Shown here piece by piece: positions 30,401 through 39,040 of a stretch of 50,041 nucleotides of DNA. Under the pieces are notes generated by a model that worked only from the letters and a program-made list of their open reading frames with translations, was not told where the DNA came from and did not search any database. The first letter of the stretch is position 1. Each line of letters begins with the position of its first letter. Origin of the DNA: an uncultured Verrucomicrobiota bacterium (GTDB taxonomy: Bacteria; Verrucomicrobiota; Verrucomicrobiia; Limisphaerales; UBA9464); NCBI GenBank assembly GCA_903896505.1, contig CAITXU010000156.1, positions 1 to 50,041 of the forward strand, read 5' to 3'. Both the position numbers and the translations under genes were made by a program.

Positions 30401-30614
30401 CTGCAGGGTCAATTTGTGAATCGCGGCGGAGCGTTTCGTCCGTCCCTACACGAAGTAACCGCAACCAATCATCGACCTCAGGGGACAACCCCGAGGCGGG
30501 TTTCTGAATGAGCCCCCCAAATTGCCGACGCATCCAACTGTCGACGCTTGGGTCGAAATACCGTTTGTTCTTCTGCCAATTTCTTCCGGATTCTGGCACG
30601 GGTTGGATAATCAA
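27489..30614 (-). CDS. SNF2-family DNA helicase-related ATPase
   Basis: Up to 1041 residues from a TTG at 30614 with AAGG nine bases upstream; an ATG at 30533 would give 1014 residues and cannot be excluded. The N-terminal half (about 1-570) has no domain I recognise. The C-terminal half is a full SNF2 ATPase: Walker A ILADDMGLGKTVQT near residue 612, Walker B DEAQ in HYVILDEAQYIKN, LTGTPMEN, then the second RecA-like lobe with LLFSQFTSMLDLI, SLKAGGTGLNLT and the arginine-finger motif QATDRAHRIGQ. Bacterial members (RapA/HepA-like and others) remodel protein-DNA or RNA polymerase complexes. It is transcribed alone. Confidence 0.92.
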   Translation of the reverse strand: MIIQPVPESGRNWQKNKRYFDPSVDSWMRRQFGGLIQKPASGLSPEVDDWLRLLRVGTDETLRRDSQIDPAGPESHRRIFILRTDFGRIMVDIARQRLLKNGAWSTPETWSWDQLRREPKSTSTELNDDRQLAVELAWAQETPGVSFRHLTGESGTVLLQRLIATDRCYWLAAGNQRQHLKLGEKRAAELGWEIGPDGLQRTTLAMIPPATTVLDLEPLWYVDEISHTCGPIELTVPLKVARVWLTAPEISSDEGLRLAVALESKPLSLPLPKPRRLNVKRLSDCRPIPCLRLMTISEKKWFGAPPQEEAAELSLARFEFDYDGIRVPYGQPGDILQSIEGDILREIQRRPNLESRLVQPLMGIGLLQSPFFPNLEEFDIRENDWVSNDPTVWLKFVRTTVPALRAENWQITEDPGFRWRVVEAEAWTTEAHSDPAEGNTNQWFEVELGVMVDGGKINLLPLLLHLLEHDPKALSRERLNSKEPDAAFPLLLPDGRNLLFPLSRARQILGILLELYDSPPKDKNGPIRLDRLRAAELAGSDEWRWLGPTELGQMARKLRDFRGIQPAPLPSGLQAQLRPYQKEGVDWLQFLREYDLAGILADDMGLGKTVQTLAHLLCEQQSGRADRPTLVVAPTTLMTNWSQEAARFAPSLRVLILHGQDRKNHFDRISEHDLVLTTYSLLPKDLPELLQHSFHYVILDEAQYIKNSKTTYASAVCELKARHRLCLTGTPMENHLGELWSLFRFLLPGFLGDEMHFNRLFRHPIERHQDTERQKTLGRRVAPFMLRRKKSEVVLELPPKTEIVQTVEFGAAQRDLYESVRLAMHAKVRAEVAKKGLSRSHIVVLDALLKLRQICCHPQLLALPAAKKVGESAKLDLLMELLVPMVAEGRRILLFSQFTSMLDLIQSQLKLAKVEFVILTGETADRATPVKAFQSGRIPVFLISLKAGGTGLNLTTADTVIHYDPWWNPAVENQATDRAHRIGQSKNVFVYKLIATGTVEEKIAAMQERKRALVEGLLGAESKSKMELGSDDIDFLFGPLS

Positions 30615-30686
30615 GGCACGGGGCCTTGCTGCAAGTCATTCCGTCATGGCAGTCGATCCTATGAACGACGATGACGGAGGGTCATG

Positions 30687-32192
30687 TCAGCGCTGTTCAG
30701 CGCGCGGTATGACGTTCAGCCAATAGTAGCCGACGGGGTGAAGCAGGGGGTGCCCTTCCTGGCTTCGGACTCCGGCTAGCTTGAGCTCGTGGACGTGGCC
30801 CACCACCAGATCAGTCGTCAATCTCACGCTGCGACCGTCCTTGGCGACGGCCACCGACTTGATGGGGGGCTTGGTTTGATCCACTTCCGGGGAACCGTAC
30901 TCGGCCCGGTACACGTAGGTGTAGGTATCCAACTGGTAGGATTCGGGCTTCGCCGCCGTCGCCGGATCGATCGGTTGCGTGAAGGTGACTTCGAATCCAT
31001 CGGGGAGCACATGCATCGTTTGCACCTCAAACACCGGTTTTCCAGTCCAGCGAAGCCGTTGAAGGGTAAACGGCTTTCCGCCACGAGCCCCCCAGCCACG
31101 ATCAGTCCCGCCGACAAAAAGCGAGCCGTCCTCGCACATTTCCAAACTCAAGGTTCCGGAATCCAGCCCTTCACGAAAAGGAAAAGTGGCTCCTTGATAG
31201 ACCCCATCGACCTGTTCCAATGAAACCCGCATGACCGTGCTCCAAGTCTGGTCGCCCACAAACAATTGGTTGGTGAAGGGGCCAAACTTCCCTCCGGTAA
31301 AGTCGTTCTGAATGCCACTCGCGCTTTGGCCCATGCGTTGATAGGGAAAGGCGACGGCGGGAGGAACGAGCTCCGGGACATTTTTCCATTCCACGGCAAT
31401 CCGGCTGCCACTCTTCGGATCCGCGGGTCGTGGTCCCAGGTTCGGGGCAAGGCCGTACCATTTATTGCCCTGAGGGTTTCCCATGAACCCGCCGGGCTTC
31501 AGGTGCTTGAGCCAGCAGGTCCCATTCCATGGTCCTTGATTGTCGGTGTAGAACATGTCCCCCAGGTGATTCGTCGCCACACCACCGGGAGAACGAAGGC
31601 CGCTACAGGTCGGGATGGCCTTGCCATCCGGAGTGACCCGAAGACACCAGCCCCGGAACTCCGATTCACTGGTGAAAGAACCGGTCAGGCAGAGCACCAC
31701 CCAGATGTTTCCATCCCGGTCGAACTTCGAACCGAAGGCGTATTCGTGATAGTCGCCGTTGATGTCCCATCGATCACAAATCGTCTCAAATAGGTCGGCG
31801 TGGTCATCGCCATTGGTATCCTTCAGGCGCGAAACCTCCCCGCGTTGGGTGATGTAAAACCAGCCATCCCCCCGGGTGGTAAGGCCCAAAACTTCATGCA
31901 GACCCGACGCAAAGCGGGTGAATTTGACGTTGGCTGGTGTCAGGCTCTTGCCGTAGGCCCCATCGACAAAATAGATTTCTCCCAAACGGGTCGAAACTGC
32001 CAGTCGGTGATCTCCAAAATGCTGGATGGCCCCCGCTTCAAGCACGACTCCCTCTGGAATCGGAACGGTCGCCAGCTCGTAATACTCGTTTTCGGTTTCG
32101 GCCATGGTCGCGGCAGAAACGGATAAAATGGAACCGAAGGCGGCAAGAGCGACTGCCATGACTGCGGCCAAAGGAAGGGTGGGTAGGCGCAT
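30687..32192 (-). CDS. Secreted beta-propeller protein, sugar dehydrogenase-like
   Basis: 501 residues with a signal peptide ([27 protein letters not shown]). The body shows propeller-blade repeats such as [23 protein letters not shown] and [28 protein letters not shown] and [16 protein letters not shown], the pattern of PVC membrane-bound dehydrogenase-like proteins related to soluble glucose dehydrogenases. A C-terminal Ig-like part (about 400-500) contains [15 protein letters not shown] see no haem motif in this protein. It starts 11 bases after the multihaem cytochrome gene on the same strand, so the two very likely form an operon in which the cytochrome takes electrons from the propeller. 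Substrate and cofactor are unknown. Confidence 0.8.
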   Translation of the reverse strand: MRLPTLPLAAVMAVALAAFGSILSVSAATMAETENEYYELATVPIPEGVVLEAGAIQHFGDHRLAVSTRLGEIYFVDGAYGKSLTPANVKFTRFASGLHEVLGLTTRGDGWFYITQRGEVSRLKDTNGDDHADLFETICDRWDINGDYHEYAFGSKFDRDGNIWVVLCLTGSFTSESEFRGWCLRVTPDGKAIPTCSGLRSPGGVATNHLGDMFYTDNQGPWNGTCWLKHLKPGGFMGNPQGNKWYGLAPNLGPRPADPKSGSRIAVEWKNVPELVPPAVAFPYQRMGQSASGIQNDFTGGKFGPFTNQLFVGDQTWSTVMRVSLEQVDGVYQGATFPFREGLDSGTLSLEMCEDGSLFVGGTDRGWGARGGKPFTLQRLRWTGKPVFEVQTMHVLPDGFEVTFTQPIDPATAAKPESYQLDTYTYVYRAEYGSPEVDQTKPPIKSVAVAKDGRSVRLTTDLVVGHVHELKLAGVRSQEGHPLLHPVGYYWLNVIPRAEQR

Positions 32193-32203
32193 AAACGATT
32201 GAT

Positions 32204-34963
32204 TTACCAGCTGATCACTTCGGTGAATTCTCCATCCACCGGGACTTGCACCCGGAGCTCACGTCCAACGATTCGGATCGACAGAACATGGCTGAATTTA
32301 AAATGAACACGGCCATCGATCACATATTCTCCGTTTCCCGCGTCTTGAATGGTGCCTTCGCCCGCGCGCAACCAGAGAGCTCCGGTAATTGGCTTGCCAG
32401 ATAACTTGAAGGTCCGTTCCAGGATGAAGTCCACCCCTTCCGCGCGAACGATGGGGAAATCATCAATGCCCACTCCATCCACTTGGTATTGGAACGCCGG
32501 GCGTTGTTTCTCATCCAATCTGTACCCCAGGAATTTTCCTCGTGCGGAACGATGGGCAGCCGTGGGCCAGGGGGCGTTCTCGTCGGGCAGGACGGCGAAG
32601 GCGTCGCCTTCCGGCAGGCGGAAAAGATGGTCACCAAGTGGGGGCTCATATCCAACGCCGCGGTCTGTGCTATGGCGTGCCGCATCAATAAAAGCACCCT
32701 GCCAGATCAGGGCCAGACGAAGATTGTTGGCATCAAAGGCCAGGCTGGCATGTTCCGGGTAGCCCACGGCGATGGCACGCGGACCGGCCCCTTCGATAAA
32801 GTTCCGGTAAATCACCGCCTCGTTGCCAACCACAATTTCTTTTCGACCACGGATGAGTCCTGCAGGAACTTCCGCCTTGGCTCCATCTTTCATCCAGGCC
32901 CAGATGGCTCGAATCTGGGCATCCGTTTCCCCCCCCAGCAAGGCCGTGTTGACAGCTTTTCCTTCGGGCCAGAAACTTGGCATACGGGTTCCCGGGCGAA
33001 GAGCGGCGGGATCAGGCAAATAGCGGCGGAACCAATCGTATTGCAGCCGCTCATGCATCCGCTCAAGTCCGAGTGCGGGAATTCCCATCGACCCGTACTG
33101 GGCAAAGGTATGACACGAGACGCAGCTAAGACCATCGCGTCCGACCAGTTTTTGGCCAAATTTGGCATCCCTATCCGAGGCAGTCGGCTCAACCAGTGCA
33201 TTCGGTCTCTTGTCCGCCGCGGCAAGCAGGCCCGGAAGGTTCTCTGCGACAGACGGTCCAAAGACGGGCATACGTGTCGCCATGTAGGGTCGGACCTTGG
33301 TCCCTTCGCTCAACAGCCGCATCAGCCATTCGGATCGCAACTTTGCTCCCACTTCATTGAGATGAGGAGGGAGTCGTCCTTCTTCGCCGAGGTCCGCCTC
33401 GCCGACGATGGAAAACCACGGAGCCTTACCGTGGACGTCAGGCCCACCGATGCCCCCCCGCTGGTGACAGGCATAGCAGTTGAAGCGCGACAAAGTGGCT
33501 TCCACCTCGGCACCTGCGGAACGGGAATCCGAAAGGGTGGCCAGGGTGGCGACCGTCTTGCGTAGGGCACTGCGCTGGCTTTCGCTCAATGCATAATGCG
33601 GCACGGCACTTGAAACGTTATTCGCCAGACACCCGTTTTGGGGATGCGCCGACAATCCAGCCAGAGTCGGGGCGGATGCCGGTGGGGCCAGGGGGCCGTT
33701 GGGATCGGCCATGGAATGACAGGCGACACAATTCAACTCGGCAAACTTGAGCCGTCCCAGGGCAACCTTATCAGGATTGAGCGTCAGTCCTTCGTATCCC
33801 AGGGGACGGATAATCGCTCCACTGCGCTTGAAGGATTCCTTGCCCAACGGTTTGCGGCTGAAGCCCGGACCTTCCCACGCCACCTTTAATTCGGTACCGC
33901 CCCCTCCCTGAAAGTAGCGCAATTCAAAGGCTTGGAACCCCTGTTTCAGTGCGATGTTGCCGGAACGCTCGCGCGGAGCGTGGGTCCCGTCGTTGTCGAC
34001 GACCACCCGGTCTCCGACTTGCAGGGTGGTTCCGTCGTCCGAAGTCGTCCAAAAGGTGTAGGTTCCGTCGCTCGGAATTTCGATCATTCCGGTCAGGATC
34101 AAACCATAATCGCTTTCCCGTTGTGGAAGTTGGAGTGGGATGCCGTCGCTGCTCCCGACCGTTTTCGGTGTGGCAGCCGACAGATCGGCACATCGTCTAA
34201 ACGAACCCTCGTAGTACTTCAACTTTAATCCGGGAATAAGTCCGTCGGTCCCGTTGGAGCCTGCTCCGGCCTGGTCCCGAACGAGATAGGTGGCAATGGC
34301 CAGGGCCTCGTCGGATGAAAGGTTTAGTTTCGGCATTCGGCCTCCCGGGCGATGCCCGACCGGATTCTCGAGGAATCGCGCCAATTCCGTTGCCGGATAC
34401 TTGGCAGCCAGGCGGCCCATGGGCATCGAAGCTTGTGTGGCGGTAGCGACAGCGGCTTCGCCACCTTCTGCCGCAGCCTTGAAGGGTGCGTGGCAGGCCA
34501 CGCATCCGACGCTGTGGTACAAGGATTCTCCGCGGGCGATAAGGGACGGGTCGGCTTCCGCTCCTGCAGCTTCTCCGGGAGGCTGAACAGAAACCAGGTA
34601 GTGGACCAAGGCATCAATCACCACAGTGCGATCTGCTGATGGAATTGCCTCGAGCACGTGCGGCATCCGCGTTCCTGGCTTGGATGCCGACGGGGCTTCA
34701 AGCCATGCCTTCAACCAAACGGGGTTCAAGCGGAGTCCATTGGTTCCCAATAGTGGGCCGGGATTGGAAGCCAGCCGTTGACGGGTGGACTCGCTGGCGG
34801 AATGACAGGCCGTGCAGTTGAGTTCGCCCAAGAGCCATTCCCCTTCGGTCAGGCTGGACGGCAGGACCCCGGGCGGAGTCACGACCGCATGGACCGGTCC
34901 GGCCAGTAGTCCAGTGAGAATCAGTACGGATGCGAGCGTGCGCGTCATGAGACGAAAGGGCAT
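32204..34963 (-). CDS. Multihaem c-type cytochrome with embedded PA14 domain
   Basis: About 919 residues from the ATG at 34963; ATG 34948 and GTG 35002 are alternatives. A signal peptide ends near GPVHA. Five CxxCH haem sites are visible, at about residues 50 (CTACH), 154 (CVACH), 412 (CVACH), 496 (CYACH) and 614 (CVSCH). Four RMP motifs (about 99, 209, 565, 660) supply likely methionine axial ligands. Between the second and third haems, about 245-385, is a PA14-type carbohydrate-binding domain ([42 protein letters not shown]). A C-terminal beta-rich region closes the protein. The family is a periplasmic electron carrier; PA14 suggests tethering to sugars. It is the first gene of the operon with the propeller protein and is divergent from the MFS gene. 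Confidence 0.88.
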   Translation of the reverse strand: MPFRLMTRTLASVLILTGLLAGPVHAVVTPPGVLPSSLTEGEWLLGELNCTACHSASESTRQRLASNPGPLLGTNGLRLNPVWLKAWLEAPSASKPGTRMPHVLEAIPSADRTVVIDALVHYLVSVQPPGEAAGAEADPSLIARGESLYHSVGCVACHAPFKAAAEGGEAAVATATQASMPMGRLAAKYPATELARFLENPVGHRPGGRMPKLNLSSDEALAIATYLVRDQAGAGSNGTDGLIPGLKLKYYEGSFRRCADLSAATPKTVGSSDGIPLQLPQRESDYGLILTGMIEIPSDGTYTFWTTSDDGTTLQVGDRVVVDNDGTHAPRERSGNIALKQGFQAFELRYFQGGGGTELKVAWEGPGFSRKPLGKESFKRSGAIIRPLGYEGLTLNPDKVALGRLKFAELNCVACHSMADPNGPLAPPASAPTLAGLSAHPQNGCLANNVSSAVPHYALSESQRSALRKTVATLATLSDSRSAGAEVEATLSRFNCYACHQRGGIGGPDVHGKAPWFSIVGEADLGEEGRLPPHLNEVGAKLRSEWLMRLLSEGTKVRPYMATRMPVFGPSVAENLPGLLAAADKRPNALVEPTASDRDAKFGQKLVGRDGLSCVSCHTFAQYGSMGIPALGLERMHERLQYDWFRRYLPDPAALRPGTRMPSFWPEGKAVNTALLGGETDAQIRAIWAWMKDGAKAEVPAGLIRGRKEIVVGNEAVIYRNFIEGAGPRAIAVGYPEHASLAFDANNLRLALIWQGAFIDAARHSTDRGVGYEPPLGDHLFRLPEGDAFAVLPDENAPWPTAAHRSARGKFLGYRLDEKQRPAFQYQVDGVGIDDFPIVRAEGVDFILERTFKLSGKPITGALWLRAGEGTIQDAGNGEYVIDGRVHFKFSHVLSIRIVGRELRVQVPVDGEFTEVISW

Positions 34964-35107
34964 TCGGGGAAGGGGGACGGATGGGGTGGGCGCGACATTC
35001 ACGAGGTCGTGAGTGTTTGACCTGAATCGAGGCTCTACGGCAAGCCGTAACTCCTGAATTGACGGAAGATCGAGTGGACACTTGCACGGCCAAGACTTCG
35101 CGCCACG

Positions 35108-36415
35108 ATGGAGCCGCGAATGAACGGTACGAAAAACAGGCGAATGAGCCCGCTGGCGACCATTTTCATGACGGTCTTTGTGGACTTGATCGGATTTGGA
35201 ATCGTCTTACCATTGCTTCCCACCTACTCCAAGAGTCTCGGGGCAAAAGGCTTGATGGTCGGAGTGATCATGGCCTCTTACTCGGCCATGCAATTTCTCT
35301 TTGCCCCGGTTTGGGGGGCATGGAGTGACCGCGTTGGGCGTCGCCCGGCATTGCTCCTGAGCACCGGTGGTGCCGCAGCGAGCTACGCTGTGTTCGCCTA
35401 CGGCTCGACCTTGTCAGACTCAATGGCTCTGTCGGTCATTCTTTTGTCCCGCGTGATCGCAGGAATTTGCGCGGCCAATATCACCGTTGCCCAGGCCTAC
35501 ATCGCAGACATCACACCGCCCGAGGAGAGCGGTAAGCGTATGGGACTGATCGGCATGGCGTTTGGATTGGGATTCATCATCGGACCTTTGGTGGCAGTCG
35601 CAGGTCAGGGTGCCATGGGCCGCATTGGTCCCGGTATTTTGGCCTGTGCCATTTGTACGACCAACTTCTTCTTCGCATGGAAATTCCTGCCGGAAAGCTG
35701 GCGTCCCGGCCTTCATCCGGCCGCTCCAAAGCGTTCACGTTTTGCAGGCGTTCAACATGTTCTCGGACAGCCGGTCATTGGCTTTCTCGTTTTCATTTTC
35801 TTTCTGGCCACCTTTGGGTTCACCTGTTTTGAGAGCAACCTGGCCATTTTGGTGACCCAAAACTTTCAACTGAACGACAAAAATTCCTACAGCGCCGGGG
35901 CTGTTTTGTTCAGTTTCGCCGGGATTATGGGGGCCACCGTCCAGTCGCCCGGAATCTGGAAGTCACTTAAGAAGTTGGGCGAGCCCCGACTGGTCGCCAT
36001 CAGCCTGCTGCTCTTCGCGGTGGGACTGGCGCCGATGCCATGGATTAAAGGAAACGTCCCGCTCACTTGGTCAAACCTGTTTTCAGCAAACGGAGGTTCG
36101 TGGTGGATTCTTTTGCTCTTCGTCACACTGATTGCCATCGGCTCGGGAATGACACGCCCACCCCTGTTTGCCTTGATTCAGCGATGCGCGCCCGCTCATG
36201 AGCGGGGACTAACCTTTGGCGTTGCCCAATCCGGGGCAAGTCTGGCCCGGATTGTCGGTCCCCTGTTCATCGGCGGGTTGTATGACAGTCATCCGGCATG
36301 GCCCTATCTCGCCTGCGCTGGTCTGGCCTCCGTGACCGGACTATTGGCCTGGAAAACGCTGACACGAAGCAGTGAAATTCCTGCCAATCAGGCTCAAGGG
36401 CCGATTACGGCTTAA
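35108..36415 (+). CDS. MFS transporter, TetA-like (DHA1 family)
   Basis: 435 residues from the ATG at 35108; an in-frame ATG at 35120 is an alternative. About twelve membrane segments fit the length. The first loop has the MFS motif A as GAWSDRVGRRPALLLS, and the first helix reads FVDLIGFGIVLPLLP, both diagnostic of the TetA/multidrug drug:H+ antiporter branch. The motif-C-like stretch GFGLGFIIGPLVA is in helix 5. The substrate cannot be predicted; similarity of this kind also covers sugar and metabolite exporters. Its last 11 bases overlap the end of the convergent alpha/beta hydrolase gene. Confidence 0.88.
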   Translation: MEPRMNGTKNRRMSPLATIFMTVFVDLIGFGIVLPLLPTYSKSLGAKGLMVGVIMASYSAMQFLFAPVWGAWSDRVGRRPALLLSTGGAAASYAVFAYGSTLSDSMALSVILLSRVIAGICAANITVAQAYIADITPPEESGKRMGLIGMAFGLGFIIGPLVAVAGQGAMGRIGPGILACAICTTNFFFAWKFLPESWRPGLHPAAPKRSRFAGVQHVLGQPVIGFLVFIFFLATFGFTCFESNLAILVTQNFQLNDKNSYSAGAVLFSFAGIMGATVQSPGIWKSLKKLGEPRLVAISLLLFAVGLAPMPWIKGNVPLTWSNLFSANGGSWWILLLFVTLIAIGSGMTRPPLFALIQRCAPAHERGLTFGVAQSGASLARIVGPLFIGGLYDSHPAWPYLACAGLASVTGLLAWKTLTRSSEIPANQAQGPITA

Positions 36416-37247
36416 GTTTGTCTCCCGCGGGAGGGCTGGCTTGGGCACTATGGGTCAAAACAAAATCAACGAGTGCCTGACATTGGAAAAATCCCTCCCA
36501 CATGTTGTGCCCCTGGCCATGAGCGATCACCAACTCCATGGAGCCGTTGAGCACCCGATATCGTTGCTGCAGCAGCCCGGAATTTGCCTCCAACGGAACC
36601 ACGGTGTCGACGTCGCCATGAATCGCAAAAATGGATATGCCCGAGCCGGCCAGGCTGGCCAGGCGGTCGATTGGATTGAATTCCCGCACATGGAGCCGAA
36701 ACATCTCGAGATTCATCCCGTAAGCCCCGGCGGACGTCTCCAATCCAGGATAGCTGTTCAGATTGCAGACGGGATAGATGCCGGCCACACCTCCCACCCA
36801 CGTCGGATGATCTTCCGCCCATGAAAGCACCATCAGGCCACCACGACTTCTCCCAAGGAGAACGGGGCGACTGGAATACCCCCGAGTCTGGGTCATCGTT
36901 TGGTATAGCCGGGTAAACAACGCTCGTCCGGCAGGGTTTCCGTAGGACTCGCCCACGTCGATTCCTGCGATGGAGATTCCAGCAGCGAGGAAGCGGTCAA
37001 ACATCCATCCCTCCTCCGACGCGGGCAATCCGGGCAGGGTGGGGGCATACCAGACCCAAGGATGTGGGGAGGAGACCGCGGATATCCGGCTTGGGATCAG
37101 GAAGGCGGCATGACCATCCACCAGGAAATTTTCTCCCGGTCGTGGCAGAACCTTGTCGGTCGGGGCTTTTGATGGCTGGTGCGCTTCGTCCGCCCCGATG
37201 GTGGGGATGGCAATCAAGAGGGCGACGGCCAGGGACTTGTACTTCAT
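36405..37247 (-). CDS. Exported alpha/beta hydrolase
   Basis: About 280 residues. The ATG at 37247 overlaps the stop of the PlsC-type gene as ATGA and opens a signal peptide (MKYKSLAVALLIAIPTIGA). The nucleophile elbow is GRSRGGLM, the acid is probably Asp in AIHGDVDTVVP, and the catalytic His is in AHGQGHNMWEG. The fold matches prolyl-oligopeptidase/esterase-like hydrolases. Third gene of the OlsB/OlsA operon, so it might act on lipid or on an unrelated ester. The substrate is unknown. Confidence 0.82.
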   Translation of the reverse strand: MKYKSLAVALLIAIPTIGADEAHQPSKAPTDKVLPRPGENFLVDGHAAFLIPSRISAVSSPHPWVWYAPTLPGLPASEEGWMFDRFLAAGISIAGIDVGESYGNPAGRALFTRLYQTMTQTRGYSSRPVLLGRSRGGLMVLSWAEDHPTWVGGVAGIYPVCNLNSYPGLETSAGAYGMNLEMFRLHVREFNPIDRLASLAGSGISIFAIHGDVDTVVPLEANSGLLQQRYRVLNGSMELVIAHGQGHNMWEGFFQCQALVDFVLTHSAQASPPAGDKLKP

Positions 37248-38011
37248 GGGGATGGCGCCGTGGGAAGTCGCAGGTGAACAACTTCGGAGTGGAGCTCCTG
37301 GGCGAGGACTTTGCGGTCGGCTCCCGGCGGTCTCGAATTCCCGAAGGAGATGCGAGCCTTGATCCGACGCTTCGAGAGCAGATTGAGGAAGTGCGGCAAG
37401 AATGTCATATCCTTCCAATACGCCACTTCCTCCGACACGCTGCCGTCGTCGAGTCGATAGTCGAGCCCGATCGGTGTGACGGGCCATTGACGACTGACCG
37501 CCGGCTCAAGCAGGGACGATCGGAACGGAAGCACGCCATCGCCTCCGGAGCTGGTTCCCTCTAAAAAGATGACCACCGGTACCCCCTGTTGAACGACGCT
37601 CTCGATCTGCTGGGCGGCATTGGCGACATCCCCACGTTTTTCCCGCCGAACCAGTACACTGCCGGCGCAGGCCGTCAAAGCGCCCACCACGGGCCATGAC
37701 TCGACTTCGGCCTTGGAAACAAAAACCATCGGATGAGCCCAGACCAGTACTACGATGTCCAGATAGCTCATGTGGTTGCAGGCCACGATGCCGGATGGCG
37801 GCGGCGTCCCAATGACTTCCACATCCACATGAATAAATCGGCACATTCTCCTGGCGTGGCGTTGGGTCCATCGAGCGCGCGCGAGAAAGTCAACCCCACC
37901 ACGGGCCTGCTCGCTTCGACGGACGCGTCGCCGGAAATCCCACAGCGCCGTTCCCGACATCCACAAAAAAAGCCAGAAACGCCACGCGACTCGGAACGGA
38001 TGTTGCCTCAT
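37244..38011 (-). CDS. olsA: PlsC-type acyltransferase, probable OlsA
   Basis: About 255 residues. The ATG at 38011 is used; a GTG two codons upstream is possible. Motif I is seen as NHMSYLDI (the HX4D catalytic pair) and the substrate motif as FLEGTSSGGDGVLPF, both hallmarks of the 1-acylglycerol-3-phosphate acyltransferase family. A hydrophobic segment near the start (FWLFLWMSGTALW) anchors it in the membrane. It lies eight bases after an OlsB-type gene, so its likely job is O-acylation of lyso-ornithine lipid rather than phosphatidic acid synthesis; the latter cannot be excluded. Confidence 0.78.
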   Translation of the reverse strand: MRQHPFRVAWRFWLFLWMSGTALWDFRRRVRRSEQARGGVDFLARARWTQRHARRMCRFIHVDVEVIGTPPPSGIVACNHMSYLDIVVLVWAHPMVFVSKAEVESWPVVGALTACAGSVLVRREKRGDVANAAQQIESVVQQGVPVVIFLEGTSSGGDGVLPFRSSLLEPAVSRQWPVTPIGLDYRLDDGSVSEEVAYWKDMTFLPHFLNLLSKRRIKARISFGNSRPPGADRKVLAQELHSEVVHLRLPTAPSP

Positions 38012-38019
38012 GGCCACTG

Positions 38020-38826
38020 CTAGTCCACGAGCTTTCTGGCAATGTCGGGCAATTGCTCAATATCCAGCCAGGTCAGGAAATCGATGGTTTTGAATTCCCG
38101 GTCGATGGCGGGTGGTCCACAAATCTTGGCACCGAGCGATAGGTAGGCTCTCAACAGCTTGGGGAGCTTGGGTGCCTCCGGGCTCGGTTGGTCCGCAGTA
38201 CAGGCACACGCGGGAATCGGGGTCGTCCGAAACTCGGGGGAAACCAGGTGGTCCCTGGCCAAGACTGCATAAGCCGCCAGTCCTACTGCGGGATCCTGGG
38301 AAGTCAATGAGCTGCAACCCACCAGGTAACGAGCCTTGTGTTCCCGGGTGTATTCGGCGATCCCCCGCCAAAGCAGGCTCAGCACTTGAAGATTCCGATG
38401 TTCGCTGTGCACACAGGCGCGTCCGCATTCGATAATCTGTGTGCGAAATGGCTCCAAAGGACCGAAATCAAACTCCTGCGCGGAGTAGTATCCGAGCCGT
38501 TGGGCGGCGGAGACGCCGGTCTGGAGTCGATACGTGCCCACCACCTCACTGCTCCTTTTGTCTTCCACCAGCAGGTGATCGCAGGCCTGGTCAAAGGGGT
38601 CCTCATCCCGAAGAGTGGCATAGGAGCTTTCCAGACCTTCGTTGAGCTCCAGATTGAACACCAGAAACCGCAAGGCTTGCGCTGAGTGAAGGTCCTCCCG
38701 CGTGGTGGCACGCCGGAAAAAATAGGGCGAACCCGCGATGGTCCGGGACAGCACTCTTGAGGCAAAGTCCACCCCCACCTTGGCTATCAACTCTTCCCCG
38801 TCGGGACTTTGCGATGGACCGCTCAT
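38020..38826 (-). CDS. olsB: OlsB-type N-acyltransferase (ornithine lipid synthesis)
   Basis: 268 residues, first gene of a three-gene operon. The sequence follows the L-ornithine N-alpha-acyltransferase (GNAT-like) pattern: AQALRFLVFNLELNEG, EDPFDQACDHLLVED, VVGTYRLQTG, YYSAQEFDFGPL, IIECGRACVHSEHRN and LLWRGIAEYTREHKARYLVGC. The family transfers a 3-hydroxyacyl group from ACP to ornithine, giving lyso-ornithine lipid, which OlsA then completes. Ornithine lipids are phosphate-free membrane lipids used by many Gram-negatives, especially under phosphate limitation. No Pho box is evident upstream by eye. Confidence 0.78.
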   Translation of the reverse strand: MSGPSQSPDGEELIAKVGVDFASRVLSRTIAGSPYFFRRATTREDLHSAQALRFLVFNLELNEGLESSYATLRDEDPFDQACDHLLVEDKRSSEVVGTYRLQTGVSAAQRLGYYSAQEFDFGPLEPFRTQIIECGRACVHSEHRNLQVLSLLWRGIAEYTREHKARYLVGCSSLTSQDPAVGLAAYAVLARDHLVSPEFRTTPIPACACTADQPSPEAPKLPKLLRAYLSLGAKICGPPAIDREFKTIDFLTWLDIEQLPDIARKLVD

Positions 38827-39040
38827 GTGGAAATCAGGTTACAGTTGGTCCGAAACCATCGACACGTTAACTCCCGGTGACGGAGGTGACAATCTAACAA
38901 TAAGTGGGTGATTCCCGGATGGGACACGCTGTGCAACGCAGGGGATTTCGAGGTGCTCATTCCGTCGGGTCGGACGTGCGTCGAGGGAAGCCGATGAAGC
39001 CATACCTCAACGATGCGAGTCCAATTCCAGTGCATCCGCC

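Noticed and set aside
32483..33565. 360-codon open frame on the plus strand within the cytochrome gene
   Set aside because: Antisense to a protein with five haem motifs and a PA14 domain; shadow frame.
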